Positions 9,933 through 18,863 of a stretch of 64,000 bases of DNA are shown in pieces; positions within the stretch are counted from its first letter, which is position 1, and every line of letters starts with the position of its first letter. The translations under genes and the position numbers were made by a program. Location of the stretch: positions 28,609 to 92,608 of the forward strand of contig NZ_CADFEI010000024.1 of assembly GCF_902833225.1 (NCBI RefSeq), given 5' to 3'. The notes beneath the pieces are model-generated. The model searched no databases. It had not been told where the DNA came from and worked only from the letters and a program-made list of their open reading frames with translations. This stretch comes from Burkholderia sp. BCC1644 (GTDB lineage Bacteria > Pseudomonadota > Gammaproteobacteria > Burkholderiales > Burkholderiaceae).

Positions 9933-10775
9933 ATGCCCGACACCACCGCCGACGAACTGCTGCGCTCGTCACCGCTCGACGCGGTCGATGCGCGCGTACT
10001 GCTTGCGCACGCGCTCGGCTGGACCCGCACGCAGCTGATCACGCGCGGCGACGCGCCGCTCGATGCGGCCGCGGTCGAACGCTACCGCGCGCTCGAAGCG
10101 CGCCGCGTCGCCGGCGAGCCCGTCGCGCAACTGGTCGGGATGCGCGAGTTCTTCGGCCGCCCGTTCGACGTGACGCCCGACGTGCTGATCCCGCGCCCCG
10201 AAACCGAACTGCTCGTCGAAGCCGCGCTCGATGCGATCGACGGACTGCCGCATCCGGCCGTGCTCGATCTCGGCACCGGCAGCGGCGCGATCGCCGTGTC
10301 GATCGCCGCCGAGCGTCCCGATGCGCGCGTGTGGGCGCTCGACCGTTCGCCGGCCGCGCTCGCGGTCGCGCAACGCAACGCGGACAAGCTGCTCGACGCA
10401 CGTCGCCCCGGCGGCCCGCCGCAGTGGCTGCAGAGCGACTGGTACGCGGCGCTCGATCCGGCGCTCGTGTTCGATACGATCGTCAGCAACCCGCCATACA
10501 TCGCGCAGCACGACCCGCACCTCGCGCAGGGCGACCTGCGTTTCGAGCCGCGCGGCGCACTCACCGACGATGCCGACGGCCTCAGCGCGATCCGCACGAT
10601 CGTCGCGGGCGCCGGCACCCGTCTGAAACCGGGCGGCACGCTCTGGATCGAGCACGGCTACGATCAGGCCGAAGCCGTCCGCACGATCCTCGCCTCGCAC
10701 GGCTTCGTCGCGGTCGAATCGCTCGCCGATCTCGCCGCGATCGAACGCACGACCGGCGGCCGGCGGCCGGGCTGA
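9933..10775 (+). CDS. prmC: Release factor glutamine methyltransferase
   Basis: This 280-residue SAM-dependent enzyme methylates the glutamine of the GGQ motif in RF1 and RF2. The N-terminal helical domain (about 1-90) ends in 'LIPRPETELLVE'. The SAM-binding motif is 'VLDLGTGSGAIAVSI' (about 110-124). The catalytic NPPY is at residues 186-189 (IVSNPPYIAQHD). The start was placed at the ATG seven bases after the prfA stop; a longer frame overlaps prfA but lacks family-like sequence. It is the third gene of the hemA-prfA-prmC run. Confidence 0.97.
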   Translation: MPDTTADELLRSSPLDAVDARVLLAHALGWTRTQLITRGDAPLDAAAVERYRALEARRVAGEPVAQLVGMREFFGRPFDVTPDVLIPRPETELLVEAALDAIDGLPHPAVLDLGTGSGAIAVSIAAERPDARVWALDRSPAALAVAQRNADKLLDARRPGGPPQWLQSDWYAALDPALVFDTIVSNPPYIAQHDPHLAQGDLRFEPRGALTDDADGLSAIRTIVAGAGTRLKPGGTLWIEHGYDQAEAVRTILASHGFVAVESLADLAAIERTTGGRRPG

Positions 10776-10842
10776 TGCCCGGCCCGTCCGGTTGAAATCC
10801 GCTATCATTTCGATCTAACGCCCCGCAAACGCAAGGTCAGTC

Positions 10843-11154
10843 ATGGACACCCAACAACGTATCAAGCAAATCGTCGACGAAAACCAGGTCGTGCTCTTCA
10901 TGAAGGGCAACGCGCAATTCCCGATGTGCGGCTTCTCCGGCCGCGCCGTGCAGGTGCTGAAAGCCTGCGGCGTCGACCAGTTCAAGACGGTCAACGTGCT
11001 TGAAGACGACGAAATCCGCCAGGGCATCAAGTCATTCTCGAACTGGCCGACCATCCCGCAGCTCTACGTGAAGGGCGAATTCATCGGCGGCTCGGACATC
11101 ATGATGGAGATGTACCAGTCGGGCGAACTGCAGCAACTGTTCGCCGCCGCTTAA
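10843..11154 (+). CDS. grxD: Monothiol glutaredoxin (Grx4 type)
   Basis: This 103-residue thioredoxin-fold protein has the monothiol active site CGFS at residues 29-32, preceded by 'VVLFMKGNAQFPM'. The glutathione-binding 'NWPTIPQLYVKGEFIGGSDI' lies in the C-terminal half. Members of this group bind a glutathione-ligated [2Fe-2S] cluster as dimers and deliver clusters to acceptor proteins. Length matches E. coli GrxD closely. It lies 67 bases after prmC on the same strand and could be part of the same transcript. Confidence 0.97.
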   Translation: MDTQQRIKQIVDENQVVLFMKGNAQFPMCGFSGRAVQVLKACGVDQFKTVNVLEDDEIRQGIKSFSNWPTIPQLYVKGEFIGGSDIMMEMYQSGELQQLFAAA

Positions 11155-11178
11155 CACGCGGCACCCGCCCCCCTTTCG

Positions 11179-11775
11179 ATGGCATCTCCCAGCGCGCCGC
11201 CACGCCGGCTGATCGTCGCGATCACCGGCGCCACCGGCGCGATCTACGGCGTCCGGCTGCTCGACCTGCTGCGCGCCGCGGGCGGCGTCGAAACGCACCT
11301 GCTGATTTCGAACGCCGGCTGGCTCAACATCCAGCATGAACTGAGGCTGCCGAAAGCCGATGTCGAAAGCCGTGCGGACGTCGTGCACTCGGTGCGCGAC
11401 GTCGGCGCGACGATTGCGTCGGGTTCGTTCGCGACCGACGGGATGGTGATTGCGCCGTGCTCGATGAAGACGCTCGCGAGCGTCGCGCACGGGCTGTCCG
11501 ACAACCTGATCACGCGCGCGGCCGACGTCACGCTCAAGGAACGCCGTCGTCTCGTGCTGATGGTGCGCGAAACGCCGTTCAACCTCGCGCATCTGCGCAA
11601 CATGACCGCCGTCACCGAGATGGGCGGCATCGTCTTTCCGCCGCTGCCCGCGTTCTACGCGATGCCGAAGACGATCGAGGAACTCGTCGACCAGACCGTC
11701 ACGCGCGTGCTCGACCTGTTCGCGCTCAGCGCGCCGCAGACGACACCCTGGGCCGGCATCCGGCACGCGCAGTAA
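11179..11775 (+). CDS. ubiX: Flavin prenyltransferase UbiX
   Basis: This 198-residue flavoprotein prenylates FMN from dimethylallyl phosphate to make the prenyl-FMN cofactor of the UbiD decarboxylase, as used in ubiquinone synthesis. Family signatures are the N-terminal 'RLIVAITGATGAIYGVRLLD', the flavin-binding 'GMVIAPCSMKTLASVAHGLS', 'ITRAADVTLKERRRLVLMVR' and 'ETPFNLAHLRNM'. Length and motif order fit the family exactly. The ATG lies 24 bases after the grxD stop, consistent with an operon. No ubiD is in the window. Confidence 0.95.
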   Translation: MASPSAPPRRLIVAITGATGAIYGVRLLDLLRAAGGVETHLLISNAGWLNIQHELRLPKADVESRADVVHSVRDVGATIASGSFATDGMVIAPCSMKTLASVAHGLSDNLITRAADVTLKERRRLVLMVRETPFNLAHLRNMTAVTEMGGIVFPPLPAFYAMPKTIEELVDQTVTRVLDLFALSAPQTTPWAGIRHAQ

Positions 11776-11926
11776 GCGCTGCGACCGCACCCTTCTTCGC
11801 GCATCTTCTGCGATTTCCACGAAAATTCATTCGATCGTACGCGTATTGACGATTAACCGCGTCGCCGCGCATTGCGTTGCGCCGATTATCAACAAACAAG
11901 CGTCAATCAAATTCCGAAACGCGAAT

Positions 11927-11954
11927 TTATCAATTCACGGTGCGCGCCTATAGT
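11927..11954 (+). promoter_or_regulatory. Candidate sigma-70 promoter for the dioxygenase gene
   Basis: A TATAGT (11949-11954) is preceded 16 bases upstream by TTATCA (11927-11932), in an AT-richer stretch 30-60 bases before the ATG. The -35 match is weak. Confidence 0.35.
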
Positions 11955-11985
11955 CTCAGGCAAACCCTTTTCGCAGGCCACCACC

Positions 11986-12783
11986 ATGAACCGCTTGCCT
12001 TCGCTGTACCTGTCCCACGGCGCTCCGACGCTGCCGATCGACCCGACGCTGCCGTCCGGTGCGTTCACGCACCTCGGCGCCCAATTGCCGCGCCCGCGCG
12101 CGGTGCTGATGCTGTCCGCGCACTGGGGCACGCAACGGCCGGTCGCGAGCGTCGCCGCGCATCCGGAAACGATCCACGATTTCTACGGTTTCCCGCAGGC
12201 GCTGTACGACATCCGCTATCCGGCACCGGGCGCGCCCGACGTCGCCGAACGCGCGGTCACGCTGCTGAACGCGGCCGGCATCGCAACCGCGACGACCGAG
12301 CACGGCCTTGACCACGGCGCGTGGGTGCCGATGCTGCTGATGTTCCCGGAGGCCGACGTCCCCGTCGCGCAGCTGTCGATCCAGCCGCGCGCGGATGCGG
12401 CGCACCACTTCGTACTCGGCCGCGCGCTGCGGCCGCTGCGTGATGAAGGCGTGATGGTGATCGGCTCGGGCCAGATCACGCACAACCTGCGCGCAGCCGA
12501 TTTCGGCGCGGCGCCCGAAGATGCGGACCCGCGCGTCGCGGAATTCACCGACTGGTTCGAGACGAAGCTCGCCGCGCGCGATGTCGACGCGCTGCTCGAC
12601 TACCGCCGGCAGGCGCCGCACGCAGCGCTGATGCATCCGACCGACGAGCATCTGCTGCCGGTCTTCACGGCGCTCGGCGCGGCGGACGACGATTACCAGC
12701 TCGGCATCCAGTCGCTCGGCACCTACCAGCGCGTGCTCGCGATGACGAACTACGTGTTCGCCAGCGCCAGCGCCGGCGCCTGA
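11986..12783 (+). CDS. LigB/DODA-type extradiol ring-cleavage dioxygenase
   Basis: This 265-residue class III extradiol dioxygenase resembles YgiD and plant DOPA dioxygenase. The non-heme metal-binding histidines are visible in 'LYLSHGAPTLPID', 'VLMLSAHWGTQRP' and 'TEHGLDHGAWVPMLLMFP'. A further 'SGQITHNLRAADFG' contributes the conserved basic region. Proteins of this type cleave catechols such as 4,5-DOPA. The native substrate here is unknown. The start was set at MNRLPSLYLSHG because the family N-terminus begins there; the longer frame upstream lies in AT-rich leader DNA. It is monocistronic and ends at a strong terminator. Confidence 0.88.
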   Translation: MNRLPSLYLSHGAPTLPIDPTLPSGAFTHLGAQLPRPRAVLMLSAHWGTQRPVASVAAHPETIHDFYGFPQALYDIRYPAPGAPDVAERAVTLLNAAGIATATTEHGLDHGAWVPMLLMFPEADVPVAQLSIQPRADAAHHFVLGRALRPLRDEGVMVIGSGQITHNLRAADFGAAPEDADPRVAEFTDWFETKLAARDVDALLDYRRQAPHAALMHPTDEHLLPVFTALGAADDDYQLGIQSLGTYQRVLAMTNYVFASASAGA

Positions 12784-12810
12784 GCCGCGCCGCAATCGTC
12801 GACGCAAACA

Positions 12811-12847
12811 AAAAGCCCGCCCGAGCATCGCTCGGACGGGCTTTTTT
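12811..12847. terminator. Intrinsic terminator between dioxygenase and permease genes
   Basis: An imperfect inverted repeat AAAAGCCCGcCCGAG...CTCGGaCGGGCTTTT with a short loop is flanked by A and T runs. It separates convergent genes and can work in both directions. Confidence 0.88.
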
Positions 12848-12889
12848 CGCTGCGCCCTGCCGCCGCCGAATCCGGCGACAGGTCAGGCG

Positions 12890-14488
12890 TCAGGCACCGA
12901 TCCCTTCGAGGATCTCGTCGTGCGATTCACGCTCGTCGAGATACTTGGTCCGGTAGCCGGTATTCACGCCCCAGAAGTAGAACACCAGCGCGATTGCCGC
13001 GACGACCAGCATGTCCCAGCCGTACGGCAGCACGCCGTGGCCGCCGAACTCCTTGCTGCCGATCAGCGACAGCACGGCCATCGTCGGCAGGTACGCGACC
13101 AGCCACCATGCAGCCTTCAGGTCGGCACCCCAGCCGCTCCAGCCCGACTTCGCCTGGAAGAAGAAGTACACCGGCAGCGCGACGATCATCAGCAGGATAA
13201 TTTCGCCCGTCAGCGGCCACTTCGCCCAGTACAGGATCAGCGACGCGCATACGAACGCGAACGGTGCGATCAGCTTCATCAGCGGAATCGACAGCGGACG
13301 CTCGATGTCGGTCGCCGCGCGGCGCAGCGCCATCAGGCTGATCGGGCCGGTCAGGTACGAAATCACCGTTGCGACCGAGATCACCGCCGCGAGCGAGCTC
13401 CAGCCACGGAAGAAGAACAGGAAGATGAACGACACGAGCAGGTTGAACCACATCGCCTGGCGCGGCACACCGTAGATCGGGTGCACGTTGCCGAACATCT
13501 TCGGCATCGTGTTGTTGCGCTCCATCGCGTAGATCATCCGCGTGGTGGTCGCCATGTAGGTCGTGCCGGTGCCGCTCGGGCTGATGAACGCGTCGACGTA
13601 CAGCAGGATCGCGAGCCAGTTCAGGTTCAGTGCGATCGCGAGTTCCGCGAACGGCGACGAGAAGTTGAAGTGCGCCCAGCCCTTCGCGACGTCAGCCGGA
13701 TTCACCGAGCCGATGTACGCCATCTGCAGCAGCACGTAGATCACCAGCGCGATCAGGATCGACGTGATCACCGCGAACGGCACGCTGCGCGACGGATTGC
13801 GCGCTTCGCCGGCCAGGTTCACGGGACTCTGGAAGCCGTTGAACGCGAACACGATGCCGCTCGTCGCAACCGCGGTCAGCACGGCCGACCAGCCGTACGG
13901 CGCGAAGCTCGCATTCGATGCGGTGCCGAGGTTTTCCGAATGGAAGCTCGTCAGCATCAGGCCGAGGATCGTGGCGCCCGGGATCAGGAACTTGAAGATC
14001 GTGATCGCGGTGTTCGCGCGCGCAAAGGCCTTCACGCCCCAGTAGTTCAGCAGGAAGTAGATGACGACCAGCACGGCCGACAGCAGCAAGCCAGGTGTGG
14101 TCAACTCGCCGTTCACGAACAGCGCATGCGCCCACGGATACGGCCACGTGCTCATGTACTGGATCGACGCTTCAGCCTCGATCGGGATCACGGAAACGAT
14201 CGCGATCCAGTTGGCCCACGCGCTGATGAAACCGACCAGCGAACCGTGCGAGTAGCGCGCATAGCGCACCATGCCGCCCGACTCGGGGAACATCGCGCCC
14301 AGTTCGGCGTACGTCAATGCAATCGCGAGAATCACGACCGCGCCGATGATCCATGCGCAGATCGCCGCCGGACCGGCGATCTTCGCGGCTTTCCAGGCGC
14401 CGAACAGCCAGCCCGAGCCGATAATCGAACCCAGCCCCGTCAGCATCAATGCAAACGGGCCGATGTTCCGTTGAATAGAACTCTTCAC
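12890..14488 (-). CDS. APC-family amino acid permease
   Basis: This 532-residue inner-membrane transporter has about 12-14 transmembrane helices. The APC-family signature 'LTGLGSIIGSGWLFGAWKAA' lies in helix 1, followed by 'YAELGAMFPESGGMVRYARY' in helix 2/3. A long unwound-helix region 'VFAFNGFQSPVNLAGEARNP' resembles the aspartate/proton symporter YveA branch. It most likely imports an acidic or other amino acid by proton symport. Substrate specificity is inferred only by resemblance. The soluble C-terminal tail (KYLDERESHDEILEGIGA) is acidic. It is divergent from the cold-shock gene with a 420-base spacer. Confidence 0.88.
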   Translation of the reverse strand: MKSSIQRNIGPFALMLTGLGSIIGSGWLFGAWKAAKIAGPAAICAWIIGAVVILAIALTYAELGAMFPESGGMVRYARYSHGSLVGFISAWANWIAIVSVIPIEAEASIQYMSTWPYPWAHALFVNGELTTPGLLLSAVLVVIYFLLNYWGVKAFARANTAITIFKFLIPGATILGLMLTSFHSENLGTASNASFAPYGWSAVLTAVATSGIVFAFNGFQSPVNLAGEARNPSRSVPFAVITSILIALVIYVLLQMAYIGSVNPADVAKGWAHFNFSSPFAELAIALNLNWLAILLYVDAFISPSGTGTTYMATTTRMIYAMERNNTMPKMFGNVHPIYGVPRQAMWFNLLVSFIFLFFFRGWSSLAAVISVATVISYLTGPISLMALRRAATDIERPLSIPLMKLIAPFAFVCASLILYWAKWPLTGEIILLMIVALPVYFFFQAKSGWSGWGADLKAAWWLVAYLPTMAVLSLIGSKEFGGHGVLPYGWDMLVVAAIALVFYFWGVNTGYRTKYLDERESHDEILEGIGA

Positions 14489-14732
14489 ATCCTCTCCTGT
14501 GTCTCAAAAAGCATGGTCGGCCTGCGGTCCGGGATCGGCTCGGACAGCACCGCGCACGCATTCTTGGGGGGACGCGCCACCCGATCAGGGCAACCCGTCC
14601 ACGCGGCGCGTAGTTTAACGGTTGCACCTCAAACGTGCCGCCAAAATCGTTCGGCCCCTACAAAAAATTCGCATCGCTTGCAAGCTTTGTAAACCTGATC
14701 TACGCAATAACCCTGAGTGCATGGGAATACGG
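14489..14732. other. Non-coding spacer upstream of permease and cold-shock genes
   Basis: This stretch between divergent genes contains no convincing reading frame. The right part is AT-richer than the surroundings. A short stretch near 14608 looks superficially like a tRNA D-arm, but no cloverleaf can be built. Confidence 0.5.
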
Positions 14733-14761
14733 TTGACCATAAGAGCGATTAGCCGTATAAA
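14733..14761 (+). promoter_or_regulatory. Strong sigma-70 promoter for the cold-shock gene
   Basis: TTGACC (14733-14738), a 17-base spacer and TATAAA (14756-14761) form a near-consensus promoter. Transcription would start near 14768, giving a leader of about 140 bases before the ATG. Confidence 0.8.
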
Positions 14762-14767
14762 GGACTT

Positions 14768-14908
14768 CGCAGGATTTCAAGTGGCGAGTGAATTGGTTCT
14801 TTCGTAGTTCGCCCATCAACGGTACTCCGGTTGGTCCTATTACCCCTTCCTTGATTTTCCGCACCCCATGGGCTTCGGCCCCGTTTTATCTTTTTAGGAA
14901 CAAGTAAC
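14768..14908 (+). promoter_or_regulatory. Long 5' leader of cold-shock mRNA
   Basis: About 140 bases separate the predicted transcription start from the ATG. Long structured leaders of this size are the known thermosensing element of cspA-type mRNAs. The leader ends with a ribosome-binding site in 'TTTAGGAACAAGTAAC'. Its fold has not been computed. Confidence 0.55.
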
Positions 14909-15112
14909 ATGGCAACCGGTACCGTCAAGTGGTTCAATGACGCAAAGGGCTTCGGCTTCATCACCCCGGAAGGCGGCGGCGACGATCTGTTCGCGCACTT
15001 CTCGGAAATCCGCGTCGAAGGCTTCAAGACGCTGCAAGAAAACCAGAAGGTTGAATTCGAAGTGAAGACGGGCCCGAAGGGTCTGCAAGCTGCGAACATC
15101 CGTCCGGTCTAA
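14909..15112 (+). CDS. Cold-shock protein (CspA family)
   Basis: This 67-residue single OB-fold protein carries both RNA-binding motifs: RNP1 'KGFGFITPE' and RNP2 'DLFAHFSEI'. The typical start MATGTVKWFNDA and end GPKGLQAANIRPV are present. It binds single-stranded nucleic acid and melts mRNA structure, acting as an RNA chaperone. Length is exactly that of the family. A strong promoter and a long leader point to abundant, temperature- or growth-regulated expression. The gene stands alone and ends at a UUCG-loop terminator. Confidence 0.97.
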   Translation: MATGTVKWFNDAKGFGFITPEGGGDDLFAHFSEIRVEGFKTLQENQKVEFEVKTGPKGLQAANIRPV

Positions 15113-15134
15113 GCTTGGCGCGATAATTCGTGAA

Positions 15135-15162
15135 AAAAAGCCCCGCTTCGGCGGGGCTTTTT
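15135..15162. terminator. Bidirectional terminator with UUCG tetraloop
   Basis: A 12-bp stem AAAAAGCCCCGC/GCGGGGCTTTTT is closed by TTCG, an especially stable loop. It serves the cold-shock gene and, in reverse, the convergent Hsp70-like gene. Confidence 0.92.
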
Positions 15163-15211
15163 GTTTTTGTGCGCCGGTTGTCCGGCATGGCGGCCTTTCA
15201 GCCGCTCGCAT

Positions 15212-16462
15212 TCAACCGAATAATCGCTGCGCGTGAATGCCGAGGCCTGTCGCGACACTCGCGAGGCGGTCGCCGAACACCGGCTGCGCATCCGGGAACG
15301 CGCCCGCAAGCGCACCCGACAGGAACGCGAGCCCGGTCGAACCGCCGGTGAAATACAGCGCGCCGACATCGCGCGGCGCGATGCCCGCGAGCCGCACCGT
15401 CTCGCGCGCGGCGTCGACGATGCGTGAAGTGTCGTCGCGGCTCGCATCGACGAGGCGATCGGCGTCGAACGCGATCAGCAGGTCTTCTTCCACGTCGTTC
15501 AGGTTGATCATCGTCTCCCCGCCCGCCGCAACGCCGATCTTCGCCTCTTCCGCACGCGCCATCAGCCCGTGCCCGAGACGCTGCTCGACCACGCTCGTGA
15601 GCCGGTCGTACTGCCGCACGTCCTGGTACAGGTGCTTCATCAGCGTCAGCTCGCCGATCCGCTTCGGCGTGTAGACCGTGTTGATCAGGTGCCAGGTCGC
15701 GAGATCGAAGTAGATCTTGTTCGGCAGCTCGCGCCCTTCCGGGTCGAGCGAACGGTAGCCGAATGCGGGCAGGATCGCCGCCAGCTCGACACGCCGATCG
15801 TAGTCGGTACCCGCGACGTGCACGCCGTGGTGCGCGAGCACATCGTCCTTGCGCTCGAGCCGCGCCATCCGCTCGGGCCCGACGCGCACCAGCGAGAAGT
15901 CGGACGTACCGCCGCCGATGTCGGCGACGAGCACGAGACGCTCGGCCTGCTGGCGCGATTCGTAGTCGAATGCGGCGGCGATCGGTTCGTACTGAAAGTG
16001 CACGTCCGCGAAGCCGACCGATTGCGCGGCCGCCTCGAGCTGATCCTGCGCAAGGCGGTCCGCGCGGGGATCGTCGTCGACGAAGAACACCGGACGTCCG
16101 AGCACCGCGCGGCCGATCGGCGCGCCCGCGCGCGCTTCGGCCTTGCGCTTCAGGTGTGTCAGGAAGCGCGCGATGATTTCGGTGTACGCGATCGCGCTGC
16201 CGTCGCCGAGATCGGTCGTCGTTTCCGCGAGCGGCGAGCCAAGGATGCTCTTCATCGAGCGCATCAGCCGGCCGTCGAAACCGTCGATATAGGAAGCCAG
16301 CGCCGCGCGGCCGTATTCGACCGTTTCTTCGTCGTTGTTGAAGAAAATCGCGGTGGGCAGCGTCAGGTGGTCGCCCTCGACGGGCGCGAGGCGCATGCCG
16401 TCGCCGTCGGGCAGCGCTACGGCGGAATTGGACGTGCCGAAATCGATCGCGCAGTAAGTCAT
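15212..16462 (-). CDS. yegD: Hsp70-family protein, YegD-like
   Basis: This 416-residue protein consists essentially of an Hsp70/actin-type ATPase domain. It shows phosphate-1 'CAIDFGTSNSAVALP', phosphate-2 'LVLVADIGGGTSDFSLV' and the adenosine motif 'GALYFTGGSTGLAFL'. Canonical DnaK is about 640 residues, so the peptide-binding domain and lid are absent, as in E. coli YegD. The function of this group is poorly known. It is presumed to bind ATP but cannot work as a full chaperone alone. It is convergent with the cold-shock gene and shares its terminator. Confidence 0.88.
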   Translation of the reverse strand: MTYCAIDFGTSNSAVALPDGDGMRLAPVEGDHLTLPTAIFFNNDEETVEYGRAALASYIDGFDGRLMRSMKSILGSPLAETTTDLGDGSAIAYTEIIARFLTHLKRKAEARAGAPIGRAVLGRPVFFVDDDPRADRLAQDQLEAAAQSVGFADVHFQYEPIAAAFDYESRQQAERLVLVADIGGGTSDFSLVRVGPERMARLERKDDVLAHHGVHVAGTDYDRRVELAAILPAFGYRSLDPEGRELPNKIYFDLATWHLINTVYTPKRIGELTLMKHLYQDVRQYDRLTSVVEQRLGHGLMARAEEAKIGVAAGGETMINLNDVEEDLLIAFDADRLVDASRDDTSRIVDAARETVRLAGIAPRDVGALYFTGGSTGLAFLSGALAGAFPDAQPVFGDRLASVATGLGIHAQRLFG

Positions 16463-16648
16463 GGGAAATTGCCGCAGCAGGGCCGGCGCGAAAACGGAAA
16501 GGACGGGCTTTTTAACATGAAGCCCGCGGGATCACAACCGGGGCTGGCCACCGGTACCGCTCAACGGGCACCGATGGCAACGGCGCGGTGCACCGCGCCG
16601 GGCACACGCGCGAACGGGATGCACGATGCAGCCCGCCCGCTCGCGCGG

Positions 16649-17254
16649 TCAGGCTGCCGCGTCGAAACTCTTCTTCCACGCGCCTGCATAAACGACTTCG
16701 CCGATCGCATGGCGCGTACGCGGCGCCTTTTCGCGATCGCGCAGCACGGGGTCGAGCTTGTCGACGTTGCCGTAGTGGCCGAGCGAGATGATCGACAGGA
16801 TCGCGACGTCGGCCGGAATCGCGAACGCGTCGCGAAACGCCTTCGCGTCGAAACCGCTCATCTGGTGTGCGGCGAGGCCGAGCGCGTGCGCCTGCAGCAC
16901 CAGCGACATCGCGGCGGCGCCCGCGTCGTACGACGCAGTCGGCGCCGGCTCGCCCTTCGGCGTCAGCGTGTGCGCGGTCACGGCGATCAGCACGGGCGCC
17001 GGCGCATTCCAGCCCTGGTTGAACGGCACCAGCGTCGCGAACGCGCGCTTGAACGCGTCTTCGTCCTGCGCTCGATCGAATACGACGAAACGCCACGGCT
17101 GCGCGTTGTACGCGGACGGGGCCCAGCGCGCGGCTTCGAGCACTGCGTGCAGATCGCCGGCGCTGACGGGCTCGTCCGAATAGGCGCGCGGGCTCCAGCG
17201 GCCAGCGATCAGATCGTGAATCGAAACAGTGGTGGGAGCAGGTTTGACGGACAT
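16649..17254 (-). CDS. Nitroreductase-family flavoprotein
   Basis: This 201-residue protein matches the FMN-dependent nitroreductase fold. 'LIAGRWSPRAYSDEPVS' is the N-terminal FMN-phosphate contact, 'ARWAPSAYNAQPWRFVVFDR' is the flavin-binding SxxNxQPW signature, and 'QAHALGLAAHQMSGFD' is the central helix. Such enzymes reduce nitro compounds, quinones or activated alkenes with NAD(P)H. The physiological substrate is unknown. The start at MSVKPAPTT follows AGCGAGGAACCGC; a longer frame adds 15 unlikely residues. It stands between the Hsp70-like and MFS genes on the same strand, with spacers that suggest independent units. Confidence 0.9.
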   Translation of the reverse strand: MSVKPAPTTVSIHDLIAGRWSPRAYSDEPVSAGDLHAVLEAARWAPSAYNAQPWRFVVFDRAQDEDAFKRAFATLVPFNQGWNAPAPVLIAVTAHTLTPKGEPAPTASYDAGAAAMSLVLQAHALGLAAHQMSGFDAKAFRDAFAIPADVAILSIISLGHYGNVDKLDPVLRDREKAPRTRHAIGEVVYAGAWKKSFDAAA

Positions 17255-17411
17255 GCGGTTCCTCGCTGAAATCGATGAAGGGGCGCGAACGCCCGGCAAA
17301 CCGCAAGCATACCCGCTTGAGCGGCTGCGCGCCCGATCCTCCCGCGCTATGCAAATCTCCGTACCTGCATTGGCCGGCCGCAGGCTGCGCGGCCAGCCGC
17401 GTTCACCGCGA

Positions 17412-18695
17412 TCAGGCCGCCTGCGCGGCCGCGCGCGACGGGCCGCGGTTGATCCGCAGCACGATCAGCGCGCCGACGATGCACAGCCCGCCCGAGATCA
17501 TCGACGCGATCGTGTAGGTGCCGAGGCTCGCGCGCAGCAGCCCGGCGCCGAGCGCCGCGAACGCCGCGCCAAGCTGGTGGCCGGCGACGATCCAGCCGAA
17601 CACGACCGGCGCCGCGGCCTTGCCGAACACGTCGGTTGCGAGCCGCACGGTCGGCGGCACGGTTGCGATCCAGTCGAGCCCGTAGAACATCGCGAACAGC
17701 GGCAGCCCGAAGAAATCGATCCCGAACGCATGCGGCAGGTAGATCAGCGACAGCCCGCGCAGCCCGTAGTACCAGAACAGCAGCACGCGGTTGTCGTAGC
17801 GGTCGGACAACCAGCCCGACAGCGTCGTGCCGAACAGGTCGAACACGCCCATCGCCGCGAGCAGCGACGCGCCCTGCACTTCGGTCATGCCGTAGTCGCT
17901 GCACATCGCGATCAGGTGCGTGCCGACATAGCCGTTGGTGCTCGCGCCGCAGATGAAGAAGCTGAAGAACAGCAGCCAGAAGTCGCGCGAACGGCTCGCC
18001 ATCAGCAGCGTGCGGAACGCGACCGCGAGCGGGTTCTCCTTCGACGCGTCGGGCGCGGCCGGCGCATCGGCCGGTTCGCCGTACGGGCGCAGCTGCACGT
18101 CGGCCGGCCGTTCGGGCAGCAGGAAGGCGACGAGCGGAATCACGATCGCGGCCGCCACCGCGACAACCAGCACGACCGGCCGCCAGCCGTGGTGCTGCGC
18201 GATCGCCGCGAGCATCGGCAGGAACACGAGCTGGCCGGTGGCCGTGCTCGCGGTCAGGATCCCCATCACCAGACCGCGCCGCGCATGAAACCAGCGCGTG
18301 ACGAAGGTCGCGGACAGCGTCAGCGCGACGACGCCCGTCGAGCAGCCGACCATCAGGCCCCAGATCAGGACCATCTGCCAGCTCTGCGTCATCATCGACG
18401 ACAGCGCGACGCCCACGCTCATCGTCACGAGCGCCGTGAGGATCGTCGGTCGCAGCCCGAAGCGTTGCATCGCGGCGGCCGCGAACGGGCCCGTCAGGCC
18501 GTACAGCGCAATATTCACCGAGATCGCCAGCGAAATCGCCGCCCGGCTCCAGCCGAGCTCGCGCTCGAGCGGCACCATCAGCACGCTCGGCGTCGCGCGC
18601 GTGCCGGCTGCCGCCAACAGGATCAGGAATACCACCGCCGCCGCGAGCCATCCGTAGTGAAAGCGCCCGCCGATTCTTGTCACTGCCCAGTTCAT
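17412..18695 (-). CDS. MFS transporter (monocarboxylate/oxalate-formate antiporter-like)
   Basis: This 427-residue membrane protein has 12 predicted helices and a central cytoplasmic loop (about residues 190-220, proline/alanine rich). The N-terminal 'HYGWLAAAVVFLILLAAAGT' followed by 'PLERELGWSRAAISLAISVN' is characteristic of the monocarboxylate-porter group of MFS. 'RFGLRPTI' and 'SDRYDNRVLLFWYYGLRG' are loop 2-3 and 8-9 motifs. Substrate is unknown. The start was set at MNWAVTRIG with GGAGAA eight bases upstream. It is divergent from a TetR gene with two operator-like palindromes in between, so it is very probably the gene that TetR protein represses. Confidence 0.88.
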   Translation of the reverse strand: MNWAVTRIGGRFHYGWLAAAVVFLILLAAAGTRATPSVLMVPLERELGWSRAAISLAISVNIALYGLTGPFAAAAMQRFGLRPTILTALVTMSVGVALSSMMTQSWQMVLIWGLMVGCSTGVVALTLSATFVTRWFHARRGLVMGILTASTATGQLVFLPMLAAIAQHHGWRPVVLVVAVAAAIVIPLVAFLLPERPADVQLRPYGEPADAPAAPDASKENPLAVAFRTLLMASRSRDFWLLFFSFFICGASTNGYVGTHLIAMCSDYGMTEVQGASLLAAMGVFDLFGTTLSGWLSDRYDNRVLLFWYYGLRGLSLIYLPHAFGIDFFGLPLFAMFYGLDWIATVPPTVRLATDVFGKAAAPVVFGWIVAGHQLGAAFAALGAGLLRASLGTYTIASMISGGLCIVGALIVLRINRGPSRAAAQAA

Positions 18696-18829
18696 CTTCG
18701 CGTTCTCCAGTTGGCGGTTCCGGCGCCATCGCACCCGCTCCGCCCCAACCAGGCCACCTCCGCCGCACATTTCAACATCGGCTGACCCGGGCCGACGCTT
18801 GGCATTTGTCTGTTGATCCGGCCGCGATT

Positions 18830-18845
18830 GTTACCGACCGGTCAC
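18830..18845. promoter_or_regulatory. TetR operator-like palindrome, site 1
   Basis: GTTACCGACCGGTCAC is an imperfect 16-bp palindrome matching the arms of the second site. It lies between the divergent MFS and TetR genes. Confidence 0.75.
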
Positions 18846-18863
18846 AAGTGTGTTGCGATCGTA

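Noticed and set aside
14606..14640. A tRNA-like stretch (TAGTTTAACGGTTGCA)
   Set aside because: It resembles a D-arm only; no acceptor stem, anticodon arm or T-arm can be paired around it.
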